Positions 1 through 8,424 of a DNA stretch of 64,000 nt are shown here, piece after piece. This stretch comes from an uncultured Granulosicoccaceae bacterium (GTDB lineage: Bacteria; Pseudomonadota; Gammaproteobacteria; Granulosicoccales; Granulosicoccaceae): NCBI GenBank assembly GCA_937930305.1, contig CALGLE010000009.1:216322-280321 (forward strand), written 5' to 3'. The number at the start of each line of letters is the position of its first letter. Within the stretch, counting starts at the first letter, position 1. A program made the translations under genes and the position numbers. The notes under the pieces are model-generated. The model was not told where the DNA came from. It saw nothing but the letters and a program-made list of their open reading frames with translations, and did no database searches.

Positions 1-1293
1 AGTGAATTCATACAGGGCCCCACGATTGGATTGGGCAGGCGAATAAGGGAAAGCAAAGGTAGGCAGCTCTTCATCATCGGTTAATGGGTAATGCAGAACA
101 AACGGGTTGATTAACCGTGCGATGTCATCTGCCAGCTCATCACTGGTTGCGGTAACTAGGGCTAAAACGCCCACTTCAACCGGAAGTGCCTTCCGATGCT
201 CCAATTCACCTAATACAGAATCCACACCGATTAAACGAAATTCCAATGTGTAGTCTTGGTCTTTTTGAAGCTGCATTCGCTGCTGTATGTCATTTTCCAA
301 AAAAGCTGACAAACGATTCAACCAATCTTTCGCCTTAGAAACATAACGCGCGTTTCTAAGCATGGCTAATACCGTGCTCTGGTATCCCGCCAACCGAGAG
401 CCTTCTAATTTCACGGTGTAGGTGTCGTTAACCACCCATTCAGACCCGGTAACACGTACCACCCCATCATCCAACGCTTCATACTGGGCGTGACTCACAT
501 CCAGCATGCCTCCTGGCTCTAATAATTGTATGGGATCACTGTTCTCATACAGCATATGAGCGGCCACGGATTGTGGCGTACATAAAGCCTCGTCAGCCAA
601 AGCCCTAACCGTAAAACCTTCGTGATCGATGTCCACTTCAATGACACCACTGGTCGGATGTGTTGAACATAAGGCACCGCATTCGGCAATTTTAGCCGCA
701 TGCCAAGACGCACCCGGGTGTTCACCGCGCATCAAGGGCACAGCGGCGATCACCGCGGTATCCGTTGTTCTCCCAGCAATAACAATATCCACACCTTCTT
801 TCAGCGCTGATTGCAATGGCTCTACACCCGCTAACGCAACAATGTGCGCACACTCTCCAAGGGTCTGTTCGTCAATAGACTGTGCTGCTGGCAAGGGTTT
901 TACGCGATTGTTTTGAAAGGCTGTCAAGACTTCGCCAATCGCTTGTTCAGAGTAAACACAGGCAACGTGTGCCGAGAACCCCAGTTCCAGCAAAAGTTCG
1001 TCAGTCATCGCAGCCATCCAATCCACCATGGCATCCACACCACACGTGCCGGAGGTTCCCAATATCAATGGCACACCAGCTTGCTCTCGCGCAATGAGTA
1101 ATTCTTTCCACTGTGAACGGGTGGCAGAGGCGGCGTACTTGGTTGTGCCGGATCCTAAATAGAACGGCCCGCTGTCGGTAGAGCCTCCATCAATGCAAAT
1201 GGCATCAGGGTTACGCTCAACACCTCGCTGCAGTGCGGCTGGGTCAAACCCTAAACCCAACACACCTGAAGGTACCAATATTCGAGTGCCCAT
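1..1293 (-). CDS. AtuA-like acyclic terpene utilization family protein (DUF1446), 3' end outside window
   Basis: The minus-strand frame is open from ATG at 1293 to the window edge (431 codons), so the C-terminus is missing. The start reads MGTRILVPSGVLGLGFD, followed by ICIDGGSTDSGPFYLG and LILGTSGTCGVDAMVDWM. These glycine-rich turns are typical of the DUF1446/AtuA family, named for acyclic terpene catabolism in Pseudomonas but widely present beside carboxylate transporters. A segment IVIAGRTTDTAVIAAVP is also family-like. The gene lies 97 bp downstream of tctA on the same strand, so it is probably the catabolic partner of the TctCBA importer. AtuA proteins are often followed by a small DUF4387 protein, which would lie outside this window. 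The family call is made from remembered motifs; the substrate is unknown. Confidence 0.75.
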   Translation of the reverse strand, partial: MGTRILVPSGVLGLGFDPAALQRGVERNPDAICIDGGSTDSGPFYLGSGTTKYAASATRSQWKELLIAREQAGVPLILGTSGTCGVDAMVDWMAAMTDELLLELGFSAHVACVYSEQAIGEVLTAFQNNRVKPLPAAQSIDEQTLGECAHIVALAGVEPLQSALKEGVDIVIAGRTTDTAVIAAVPLMRGEHPGASWHAAKIAECGALCSTHPTSGVIEVDIDHEGFTVRALADEALCTPQSVAAHMLYENSDPIQLLEPGGMLDVSHAQYEALDDGVVRVTGSEWVVNDTYTVKLEGSRLAGYQSTVLAMLRNARYVSKAKDWLNRLSAFLENDIQQRMQLQKDQDYTLEFRLIGVDSVLGELEHRKALPVEVGVLALVTATSDELADDIARLINPFVLHYPLTDDEELPTFAFPYSPAQSNRGALYEFT

Positions 1294-1390
1294 AAGATGA
1301 GACCACTTATCCGTTACTTGAAGGGTTCAGCACTGGGTACTGAGAAACCCACCGCTGATCTAACACAATGCTTGAAAGTGAATCGATGAT

Positions 1391-2896
1391 TTAGTCAGTG
1401 ACCGCGGGTGGTTTCTTCAATATGTTGCGCAGAAACATCGGTGCGACAAAGCCTGCGATGGCCGCTATCCACAATCCGATTGCAATGTTTGAGGAGAATA
1501 AATACTTTGCGTCGCCACCAGAAAGCACCATTGCTCGTCGTAGGGCATCTTCCATATGACCGCCCAATAGAATACCCAGAATGACCGGTACGGTTGGAAT
1601 GTCCAGCTTTCTTAATACATAGCCCAACATACCAAAGCCGATCATCAGTAATAAGTCGAAGTAACTACCGGATAACGAATAGATGCCGACAAACGAAATC
1701 ATGGTTACGCCTGGCAACAGCACCCACGGGGGAACGGAAAGAACCTTGACAAAGATTTTGACCATGGGAACGTTCATTAGCAGCAACACGAAGTTGGCAA
1801 TCAATAGTGAGGCAATAAGGCCCCAAACGACTTCAGGGCGTTCAGTGAATAATGTAGGCCCCGGTGTAATGTTTAGCGTCATTAACAAGGCGAGCAACAC
1901 AGCCGTTGTACCTGAACCGGGTACACCCAGTGTGAGCATAGGAACCAGCGCGCCACCTGCAGCCGCATTGTTACCGGCTTCGGGAGCTGTGACTCCACGT
2001 GGCACACCTGTGCCAAAACCACCCTTCTCGCCAGCGATAGATTTTTCCGACATATACGCCAAGAACGAGCCTAGGGATGCACCCGCGCCCGGAAGGATGC
2101 CTGCGATGAACCCAACGCCACTGGCGCGCAGCATGGTCCACTTACAGGCGAATATGTCCTTCCAAGGTATAACAACCTTTTCCAGTTTCACACCCAGAGA
2201 AGATGACTTACCGTGACTTTCAATAAAGAAGAACACTTCCGCCACTGCAAATAAACCCACGATCGCCACCAAGAAATCCACACCGTCCATCAAGTGCAAA
2301 CTGCCACCGGTTAATCGCGGCATACCCGAATTATTATCTACACCGATCATGGCGATGGCCAAACCCAAACACGAAGCCAAAGCCGCTTTTGCTTGGTTGT
2401 TCGATGCCATCCCACCGAGCGTACAAAACGCTAACAAATACAACGCAAAGTATTCTGCGGGACCGAATAAAAACGCGACGCGAGCTAGCATGGGCGCCAG
2501 CAGCATTAAGCCAATCGTGGCCAAAAACGCACCAACAAACGAGGCGACACCTGACAACACCAGCGCATCGCCTGCTCGGCCCGCTTTAGCCATCGGGTAG
2601 CCGTCCAAGGTGGTCATTAAAGCGGGTTCGTCTCCAGGAATGTTCAATAGGATGGAAGATATGCGCCCACCGTACATCGCACCGTAGTACACCGCTGTCA
2701 TTAGAACGAGTGCAGAAGTGGCATCTAATCCCAATGAGAATGTGAGCGGGATAAGAATGGCCACACCATTAGACGGGCCAAGTCCAGGCAAGGCGCCAAT
2801 GATGGTGCCAAGAAAGCATCCAATCACGGCCAGCATGAGCGTATAGGGAGAGAGCGCGATGGAAAATCCCAACGCCAAATTCGACATGATATCCAT
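1391..2896 (-). CDS. tctA: Tripartite tricarboxylate transporter large permease, TctA family
   Basis: The product has 501 residues, the usual TctA length, and is a multi-spanning inner-membrane protein. Near residue 35 it carries the family hallmark GALPGLGPSNGVAILIPLTF, and around residue 300 a related glycine-rich motif (PEAGNNAAAGGALVPMLTLG), the two halves of the internally duplicated transporter fold. The start is ATG at 2896, 8 bp after the tctB stop, so the pair is translated as one unit. With TctB and the periplasmic TctC it forms a secondary importer for carboxylates, driven by an ion gradient rather than ATP. The solute cannot be read from the sequence; the adjacent AtuA-like gene hints at a branched or terpenoid acid. 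Confidence 0.93.
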   Translation of the reverse strand: MDIMSNLALGFSIALSPYTLMLAVIGCFLGTIIGALPGLGPSNGVAILIPLTFSLGLDATSALVLMTAVYYGAMYGGRISSILLNIPGDEPALMTTLDGYPMAKAGRAGDALVLSGVASFVGAFLATIGLMLLAPMLARVAFLFGPAEYFALYLLAFCTLGGMASNNQAKAALASCLGLAIAMIGVDNNSGMPRLTGGSLHLMDGVDFLVAIVGLFAVAEVFFFIESHGKSSSLGVKLEKVVIPWKDIFACKWTMLRASGVGFIAGILPGAGASLGSFLAYMSEKSIAGEKGGFGTGVPRGVTAPEAGNNAAAGGALVPMLTLGVPGSGTTAVLLALLMTLNITPGPTLFTERPEVVWGLIASLLIANFVLLLMNVPMVKIFVKVLSVPPWVLLPGVTMISFVGIYSLSGSYFDLLLMIGFGMLGYVLRKLDIPTVPVILGILLGGHMEDALRRAMVLSGGDAKYLFSSNIAIGLWIAAIAGFVAPMFLRNILKKPPAVTD

Positions 2897-2904
2897 GCTT
2901 TAAG

Positions 2905-3348
2905 TTACAACCCTAACCAACTCTTTGGAAAAGGCACCAGCCCTAATCCCAAAGCGTATTTAAACACTAGGAAAAGCCCCAATGACAGCGACACACCAGC
3001 AATGATGGCAGGCACTATGCGGCCAGAAATTTGATAGCTGAGAATGCCAGCAGCGGCAGCGGTGGGGATGAGAAAACCCAACGGCTTAAGGGCTTTTGCG
3101 TAAGCCACTAATACTAAAACGGCAACAAAAAGAGACAACCAGGTACGCCATGCAGGCCATGTAGGATCAGGATCAGGGCGTACGATGAGTACTAAAGAAC
3201 TCAAAGCAGCCACCGCGCCAATGAGTATTGGGAATGCCTTGGGGCCGACAGGGTCTACCAGAAAGCTGGTCTGAATCTGAGTGGCGCTGGCAATATAGCC
3301 CAGCGCCACAAACAGAGTAACCAGACCGAAGATTCGGTCACTGGCCAT
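2905..3348 (-). CDS. tctB: Tripartite tricarboxylate transporter small membrane subunit, TctB family
   Basis: This 147-residue protein has four predicted hydrophobic segments, matching the size and topology of TctB subunits. It opens MASDRIFGLVTLFVALGYIASA and contains the DPVGPKAFPILIGAVAAL stretch found in many TctB proteins (G-P-x-x-F-P after the first helix). Its ATG shares a base with the TAA stop of tctC (TAATG), indicating translational coupling. It accompanies the large permease TctA in the inner membrane. Identity rests on this motif, length and gene order. Confidence 0.88.
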   Translation of the reverse strand: MASDRIFGLVTLFVALGYIASATQIQTSFLVDPVGPKAFPILIGAVAALSSLVLIVRPDPDPTWPAWRTWLSLFVAVLVLVAYAKALKPLGFLIPTAAAAGILSYQISGRIVPAIIAGVSLSLGLFLVFKYALGLGLVPFPKSWLGL

Positions 3349-4316
3349 TACTGAATAACGCCGATGTCCTTGGACATCTGATTGATTTCAGCAACAAGTC
3401 CATTCACGTAGTTTTGGAAATCATCACCCACTTTGGTAAACGGTGCTAAACCGTTGTCCGCCATGGCTTGTTTCCACTCATCACTGTCAGCCACTTGTTG
3501 AAGCTTGTCAGCCCATGAGGCGAATTGATCATCACTGATACCTTTGGGAACATACAGCCCACGCCAGTTAACAGCTACCACATCAAAACCTTGCTCTTTT
3601 GCCGTCGGGATATCGTCAAAGCCTGGTACACGATCTTCAGTGAGTACCGCTAATACTTTAATATCGCCTGCTTTCAGAAAGCCAACCACTTCTGACATAT
3701 CACCAGACATCACTTGGGTAAATCCACCGACAGTTTGAGTGATAGCGTCCGCGCCACCATCAACACCAATGTATTTAACTTTTGTGATATCGGTGAAACC
3801 AGCGCGCTGTAGAATCATAAGTGGCTTCAAGTGGTCGAAACCACCGACCGCTGAACCACCGGCAATAGCCACGGACGCAGGGTCTGCTTTCATTGCTTCA
3901 ACCAAATCACCTAAAGACTCAAAAGGTGAGTCTGCTGCCACAACGACAACACCTGGATCAGCACCAATCGCACCAACAAAACGCACTTGATCTGCCGTCA
4001 TCCCGGCATAAGCGTTTTGCGCCAAGCGAGTGGATGTAGCAGACGAGGCTGCAACGATTAAATCTGCATCATCGGCACGCTCATTAACCACGTGCCCATA
4101 GGCGAGACCACCACCAGCGCCTGCCATGTTGGTCACTTGGATTGGCTTATCAACCGCACCAATATCAAACATAATCTTGCCAATCTGACGGCAAGTGAAA
4201 TCCCAGCCACCACCCGGATTGGCCGGTGCAATGCACTCGGCCGCTGACACCGTGCTCGGCAGTGTTGCCGCGAGCATCGCGCCCGCGCACAGTGTCTGTA
4301 TTAGACGATTTTTCAT
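3348..4316 (-). CDS. tctC: Tripartite tricarboxylate transporter periplasmic binding protein, TctC (Bug) family
   Basis: The product is 322 residues from ATG at 4316, chosen because GGAGGA sits six bases upstream and a clean Sec signal peptide follows (MKNRLIQTLCAGAMLAATLPSTVSA, cleavage before AEC). An in-frame start 60 bases further upstream lacks a leader. The mature protein shows Bug-family features: NPGGGWDFTCRQIGK near the start, then NMAGAGGGLAYGHV and a central IAGGSAVGGFDHL. Two cysteines in the first mature segment (AEC and FTC) could pair, as in some Bug proteins. It captures the solute for TctA/TctB. It is the first gene of tctC-tctB-tctA, followed by the AtuA-like gene. Confidence 0.92.
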   Translation of the reverse strand: MKNRLIQTLCAGAMLAATLPSTVSAAECIAPANPGGGWDFTCRQIGKIMFDIGAVDKPIQVTNMAGAGGGLAYGHVVNERADDADLIVAASSATSTRLAQNAYAGMTADQVRFVGAIGADPGVVVVAADSPFESLGDLVEAMKADPASVAIAGGSAVGGFDHLKPLMILQRAGFTDITKVKYIGVDGGADAITQTVGGFTQVMSGDMSEVVGFLKAGDIKVLAVLTEDRVPGFDDIPTAKEQGFDVVAVNWRGLYVPKGISDDQFASWADKLQQVADSDEWKQAMADNGLAPFTKVGDDFQNYVNGLVAEINQMSKDIGVIQ

Positions 4317-4372
4317 ACTGTTCCTCCAGTTCATTTTTCTTGCCCCGGCATAGTGTGATAGCCCCGGGGTTA

Positions 4373-4405
4373 ACACTAGTGTCTCGCTAATCTGGCGCTA
4401 GTGTC
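4373..4405. promoter_or_regulatory. Candidate operator upstream of tctC: two CTAGTGTC sites
   Basis: The octamer CTAGTGTC occurs at 4376-4383 and again at 4398-4405, 22 bp apart (two helical turns). The first copy is part of a perfect 10-bp palindrome, ACACTAGTGT (4373-4382). The pair lies about 60-90 bp upstream of the tctC start, a usual place for regulator binding. No regulator gene is adjacent in the window. Seen directly; the regulatory role is inference. Confidence 0.35.
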
Positions 4406-4502
4406 AACGTTGGGAATTAATCAATGCCCACAGGCCCTAATAACAGGCACTATTGGAGAACAAACCAACCGCAAATCACCCATCCAATTCACACTTATCA
4501 CA

Positions 4503-4661
4503 ATGCCAGTAACACTCTTCTTAGGCGGCACTCGCTCGGACAAAAGTCGCCCTGCCGAATCAAAAGCTGAAAGCTTATCGAACCGCCGTATCTACATCGC
4601 CACCGCTGAAGCGGGTGATGCCGAGATGGCAGAACGCATCGCTCGCTATCAAAAAGCGATA
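4503..4661 (+). pseudogene. Remnant of cobU (adenosylcobinamide kinase/guanylyltransferase), N-terminal 53 codons only
   Basis: From ATG at 4503 the translation begins MPVTLFLGGTRSDKS and continues to RIYIATAEAGDAEMAERIAR. This matches the start of CobU: a beta strand, then the P-loop GGARSGKS, then YIATA and a DDEM-x-x-RI-type helix. The P-loop glycine before the lysine is aspartate here (RSDKS), so nucleotide binding should be lost. Recognisable similarity ends at about 4661. The frame then runs on antisense over the BtuF-like gene and stops at 4799, giving about 99 codons from this ATG, whereas CobU has about 170-180. It is most simply the surviving 5' end of a decayed cobU beside a cobalamin-type binding protein. 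Confidence 0.7.
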
Positions 4662-4685
4662 ATTAGTAAATCGGGTTTTCACCAT

Positions 4686-5582
4686 TCACCGACTGCTCAC
4701 CGGGCCTGGCTTAGCCAACGCTTCAATGGCATCCACTACAAACCATGCACCGCACGACATCCAGGCGCCATCCAAATACACCGTCGGCAACTCGGTTAGC
4801 TGCGACCTCGCGATAGGATGACGCATTGCGCTCCACGAACTGGGATCGTTACCGTGCGTATTAAAAAACGCCGCCGCTACCAGGTCTGGTTTCTGATAGG
4901 CCAGTTCCTCCAACGGCAACGAACGCCAACCTGGCTCAGTTTCGAAATTGCTTAGGCCGGCTATCTCCAATAAGTTATGCACCAATGAGCCTGGGCCACT
5001 GGTGGCTCCCGATGGCGTCATGTAAAGGGCAACATCCGGTGAATTTCGTGACGGCAGTGCCGCTATTCGGGCCTCCATTTCCGCAACCAATGATTCGCCC
5101 CGAGCTGGCACACCCAACCCTGTTGCCACCTCCCGAGTCACTTGCTTAATACCGGTCACATCCCCTGCCCAACCAATGTTCAGCACAGGAATACCCACGC
5201 TAGACAGAAACTGATTAATGTTCGGACCGCCCCCATAAGATCGCACCACAAGATCAGGTTGTAATTCGAGAATGGTTTCAACGATGGGTCGCACCTGTTG
5301 AATTCCAGCGGCCTGATCACGTAAATACGAAAACGATTTTTCAGCATCCGGGGATAGCGCAACGATGGAATCGCGATCACTCAATTTAAGAACGTACTGG
5401 TCAGCACAAAAATCGAGGCTTACGATTCTCTTCGGCCCACCATTGGATATTCCGTCTAGGTTAGATTCGGTTACGAACTTCTGCGGAATCGGTTCGCTAC
5501 TGCAAGCCACGAGAAAAACAACCAGAGTGATTGCCAAATTTCGCAAGTCGAGCCAAATTTTGTGAAACGAGTGCGCCGTCAT
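4686..5582 (-). CDS. BtuF-like periplasmic binding lipoprotein of a cobalamin/siderophore ABC importer
   Basis: The product is 298 residues from ATG at 5582. A hydrophobic leader ends in a lipobox-like LVAC-SS, so a lipoprotein is likely. The mature part is of the helical-backbone class III binding protein type: KRIVSLDFCADQYVLKL at the start, ETILELQPDLVV about 90 residues later, then SVGIPVLNIGW. RIVSL-x-x-C-x-DQ is common in proteobacterial proteins placed with cobalamin genes. No BtuC or BtuD is adjacent. The gene converges on the cobU remnant, whose similarity ends 25 bp from this stop. It may use a permease encoded elsewhere or be a leftover of a lost cobalamin locus. Vitamin B12 specificity is inferred from context; a ferric siderophore is the alternative. 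Confidence 0.72.
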   Translation of the reverse strand: MTAHSFHKIWLDLRNLAITLVVFLVACSSEPIPQKFVTESNLDGISNGGPKRIVSLDFCADQYVLKLSDRDSIVALSPDAEKSFSYLRDQAAGIQQVRPIVETILELQPDLVVRSYGGGPNINQFLSSVGIPVLNIGWAGDVTGIKQVTREVATGLGVPARGESLVAEMEARIAALPSRNSPDVALYMTPSGATSGPGSLVHNLLEIAGLSNFETEPGWRSLPLEELAYQKPDLVAAAFFNTHGNDPSSWSAMRHPIARSQLTELPTVYLDGAWMSCGAWFVVDAIEALAKPGPVSSR

Positions 5583-5804
5583 ACCTTGGGTATCAATGCA
5601 GTTGTTCAGTACCACGTGGCATAAACGGGTACGGGGGATGTATTGTTCCGACTGGCCTGCAAAGTTTCTTTATGCGAATATTGGGATCAGTCGTTGATTG
5701 CACCGAAATTGTACACGGTTCATGCATTGACAAAGTGTCAGATGGGATAAGACGAATCACTCGATGTTCGATACATGTGCCGAAACAGGGTAACTGATAA
5801 CTTC

Positions 5805-6248
5805 ATGCAAAACATTCTTCTTGAACTGCAAACGGGACAAGTCGCATTCATCAGTGGATTGATGGCAGGTTTTGCATTGACAGTCGCCGCTCAAATATTG
5901 CGTCACGGCCTAAGTCATATAGTTGAACAAGTGGTGTTTCTCTTACTGATCATTACCACCTTATTGTTTCTAACCACACTGTACCTGGATGTTCGGCTCG
6001 CGATTGAACTCGTGGGTGTGGAACATTTAACTGCACAAGCGCAAAGCATGACATCAAGCATCAGAGTCGTAGGAACCAATAGCGCCACCTCAGGCTTTGT
6101 CCTTTTTATCGTATCCATCGGCTTATTGGGCTGGATAGAGCGCCCTCTGCTGGGAATTATTACCAGTGTCGTTGCACTAACTGTCTTGGGCGTACTCGCA
6201 TTGCAATGGGTTAAATTCTTCGAGTTACAAACACTACTGGGCTCATAA
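5805..6248 (+). CDS. Small membrane protein of unknown function
   Basis: The frame encodes 147 residues from ATG at 5805; an ATG at 5775 in the same frame would add ten residues, and neither has a strong ribosome binding site. Four hydrophobic segments are visible: about residues 15-33, 40-62, 95-113 and 115-135. The segment between helices two and three is short and polar. I do not recognise a family. It stands alone between the BtuF-like gene and a convergent membrane-protein gene. A coding assignment is supported by the uninterrupted frame and the regular alternation of membrane segments. Confidence 0.55.
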   Translation: MQNILLELQTGQVAFISGLMAGFALTVAAQILRHGLSHIVEQVVFLLLIITTLLFLTTLYLDVRLAIELVGVEHLTAQAQSMTSSIRVVGTNSATSGFVLFIVSIGLLGWIERPLLGIITSVVALTVLGVLALQWVKFFELQTLLGS

Positions 6249-6277
6249 ACCACTTCGCTCCACTCATCCATACAGCG

Positions 6278-7339
6278 TTAGTTTTCGTCTGAACGGGTAT
6301 GCCCCTTATCCCCCCTATCCTCATCTGAATGCGAAGCGGCCGCCTCAATCAAACCCGTTTTCTTTGCGCGAATTCCTTCGCCAATATAGGGCCTTACCTT
6401 GCCTCGTATGCCGGAGCGTTTAGAACGACTGTTCCGATAAAGCGCTGCTTTGAAATTACGAAAGTGACGCCGAAAGTTAAGACGTAGGTACATCACACGA
6501 TGATCATCTTTAACAATCGGGACAAAATCTGCAAATATCGGAAATAATTTAGTTGATAAAAAATTCAATATCACATTGGGTAAGAAACGCAACACGACGG
6601 GTAATAATAAGCGCCACAACCGCGCAATCCAGCGAGCAAGAACCAGCACAAGCTCCCATACTAAATCGAATAGTAAAATTGAAACGCCAAGCAAGGTGTG
6701 ACCCGCAATAACCAATACAAGGCATAAAGTGACACCAAGCACCAGTCGCTTCTGGCGTTCGGTACTTCTCCCCCACCGATCAATGACTCGTCCAAAAGCA
6801 GAACGCCTTAATCGCGCTGCTACCAATGCAGGAACCCGCTTTACCCCTTTACGTTCACGACCAAACAGCAAATTCAAAATAACGCTGATCACCACAAAAC
6901 GAGCGGTGAAGGAGACGACAAACCTTCCCGACTGGCGAAAGAGTTTTTTTAATGACCAAGCCTTCCAGCCACCTAAATACCCAACAACAGCCATGAACAT
7001 CTCGCCCAACCACCCGCCAAATTTGCCGACCGTGTGCACCCAAATCCACAGCAAAAAGGCCAAAACCCATTTAAACGCATGCAGTAAAAATGGTTTGATG
7101 AAAAACCAGGTTTTGATTATCGGAGCCAGAAGAGCATCAAGCCCGATCACATAAATGCAGTACCAACTCACCATAAGGCAAATTGTAAAAGCGGCAATCC
7201 AGGGAACAAATATCAGATTAACAAGTCGACGAAACTCGACAAACACTCGACCGAGCGACGCTTTACTAAAACATCGGATTAAATAATTCTTTACATCCAA
7301 TCTACTAAGCAAACATAACGCTACTAGCAAAGAACACAA
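6278..7339 (-). CDS. Hypothetical multi-spanning membrane protein with basic C-terminal tail
   Basis: The protein has up to 353 residues, with hydrophobic segments around residues 40-75, 85-125, 135-165 and 195-280, separated by arginine-rich loops. The last 60 residues are hydrophilic and strongly basic (RSKRSGIRGKVRPYIGEG), ending in an acidic stretch. The first codons overlap the end of the rhomboid gene by 35 bp. A TTG inside the frame after the overlap (LDVKNYLIR) is another possible start. The tail should lie on the cytoplasmic side by the positive-inside rule. No family is recognised. Overlap with the rhomboid gene suggests co-transcription, so it could be a partner or substrate, but nothing shows this. 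Confidence 0.55.
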   Translation of the reverse strand: MCSLLVALCLLSRLDVKNYLIRCFSKASLGRVFVEFRRLVNLIFVPWIAAFTICLMVSWYCIYVIGLDALLAPIIKTWFFIKPFLLHAFKWVLAFLLWIWVHTVGKFGGWLGEMFMAVVGYLGGWKAWSLKKLFRQSGRFVVSFTARFVVISVILNLLFGRERKGVKRVPALVAARLRRSAFGRVIDRWGRSTERQKRLVLGVTLCLVLVIAGHTLLGVSILLFDLVWELVLVLARWIARLWRLLLPVVLRFLPNVILNFLSTKLFPIFADFVPIVKDDHRVMYLRLNFRRHFRNFKAALYRNSRSKRSGIRGKVRPYIGEGIRAKKTGLIEAAASHSDEDRGDKGHTRSDEN

Positions 7340-7991
7340 GCACCAAAATCAAACCCAAGCCTAACGATTGCGTTGCCATCGGGTGCCTCTCAGCGGTGTA
7401 TACGCCACCGTCTTTAATTTGCTTGCTGCGAACTTGATGTGGCAACACAACCAGCACACCAATCATGAGCAACCCTCCCACAGCGCCACCGAGGTGCCCC
7501 CAAAAGGAAATGCCGGGAATGATTAATGGAATGGCGACGTTCATAGCCACCAAAATGAGTAGAGATTGATATTGCTTGCCACGACTGAAGAGTAGAAAGA
7601 CGACAGCCAAAGCGGCAGCCACTCCCATAACACCACCCGAGGCACCCAGCACGGGTTGTTCAGGCGCGAAAACCACTACAGCCAATGCAGCCACAGCGAT
7701 TGAACCTGCGTAAACCAGGCCAAAACGTATACTGCCTATGGCTTGCTCTAGTTGTTGCCCCAACGCAAACAACAAACCCAGATTAAACAATATGTGCATT
7801 CCCCCGCTGTGTAAGAACGCACTGGAGATGACTCGCCACCACTCGCCATGTGCCACACTCGGGGCATAGAGAACCCCCCACTGGGTAATCTGTTGTTGCG
7901 TCGCCCCTTGCACGAAATACATAACACCACAAACAACCATAATGCCTAGCGTGGTTGTCGCACCTTTAGGAATAATTGATAGCAATGACAC
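7305..7991 (-). CDS. Rhomboid family intramembrane serine protease
   Basis: The protein has 228 residues from a GTG start at 7991. It carries the rhomboid core: a WWR motif at about 51-53, HSGGMHILFN at 61-70, catalytic serine in GASGG (Ser118) and catalytic histidine in GHLGG (His166). Together these form the Ser-His dyad inside the membrane. Six hydrophobic segments are present, with an extra hydrophobic C-terminal stretch after a polar linker. It should cleave single-span membrane proteins near the periplasmic face. Its 3' end overlaps the next membrane-protein gene, so the two probably share a transcript. Confidence 0.93.
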   Translation of the reverse strand: MSLLSIIPKGATTTLGIMVVCGVMYFVQGATQQQITQWGVLYAPSVAHGEWWRVISSAFLHSGGMHILFNLGLLFALGQQLEQAIGSIRFGLVYAGSIAVAALAVVVFAPEQPVLGASGGVMGVAAALAVVFLLFSRGKQYQSLLILVAMNVAIPLIIPGISFWGHLGGAVGGLLMIGVLVVLPHQVRSKQIKDGGVYTAERHPMATQSLGLGLILVLVFFASSVMFA

Positions 7992-8031
7992 TAAAGTTGA
8001 ATCACCTTTTCTGATCTATCGGCATAAGAAC

Positions 8032-8340
8032 TCACAGAAAATCATCACGACGAGGCGTAAAACAATCTATGAGTTCACCCGGTGCAAGACAAACACAGCC
8101 GTGCTCGGCATTAGCTGGGATAACAAAACTGTCCCCACTACCGACTTCAAACTCTTCCCCATCTAAGAAGAATTTAAAAGCGCCCGACTTGACGTAGGTG
8201 GACTGTACGTGCGGATGGCTATGCAGCTTGCCTTCGGCAGCTTTTTGAAATGAAAAGGACACCATCATCATATCGGGATGATCAGCCAGCACTTGACGTT
8301 GCACACCCGGATCGGATTCGACTTTAGGAAACGTTGACAA
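8032..8340 (-). CDS. kdgF: KdgF-like cupin (unsaturated uronate linearisation)
   Basis: This small single-domain cupin has 102 residues if read from TTG at 8340, which has AAAGGAG six bases upstream; a TTG eight codons earlier lacks such a site. The metal ligands are visible as H-S-H-P-H-V-Q (His40, His42, Gln46) and later His80 in ANAEHG. The C-terminus, IDCFTPRRDDFL, keeps the D-x-F-x-P-x-R pattern I associate with KdgF, which opens 4,5-unsaturated uronate monomers to linear ketouronates. It lies 84 bp downstream of the glucarate dehydratase gene on the same strand, beside lyase and GH88 genes that would generate its substrate. A generic cupin remains possible, but context and the C-terminal motif favour KdgF. 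Confidence 0.75.
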   Translation of the reverse strand: MSTFPKVESDPGVQRQVLADHPDMMMVSFSFQKAAEGKLHSHPHVQSTYVKSGAFKFFLDGEEFEVGSGDSFVIPANAEHGCVCLAPGELIDCFTPRRDDFL

Positions 8341-8424
8341 TGAGCTCTCCTTTAATTCGGACAATGTTTATTCGATTATTTTCATTACAACATATTCTGA
8401 CCCAGACATTCACTCAGCCAGCGT

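Noticed and set aside
1683..2216. Long plus-strand frame inside tctA
   Set aside because: It is the antisense of the well-supported TctA coding region and shows only low-complexity Pro/Ala/Thr content. The same applies to other frames opposite known genes across the window.
4662..4799. Extension of the cobU-remnant frame into the BtuF-like gene
   Set aside because: Similarity to CobU ends at about 4661; beyond that the frame is antisense to the clear BtuF-like gene and carries no family signal.
5583..5804. Cobalamin riboswitch upstream of the BtuF-like gene
   Set aside because: No B12-box-like core could be recognised on the minus strand in this 222-bp region. A covariance-model search would be decisive.
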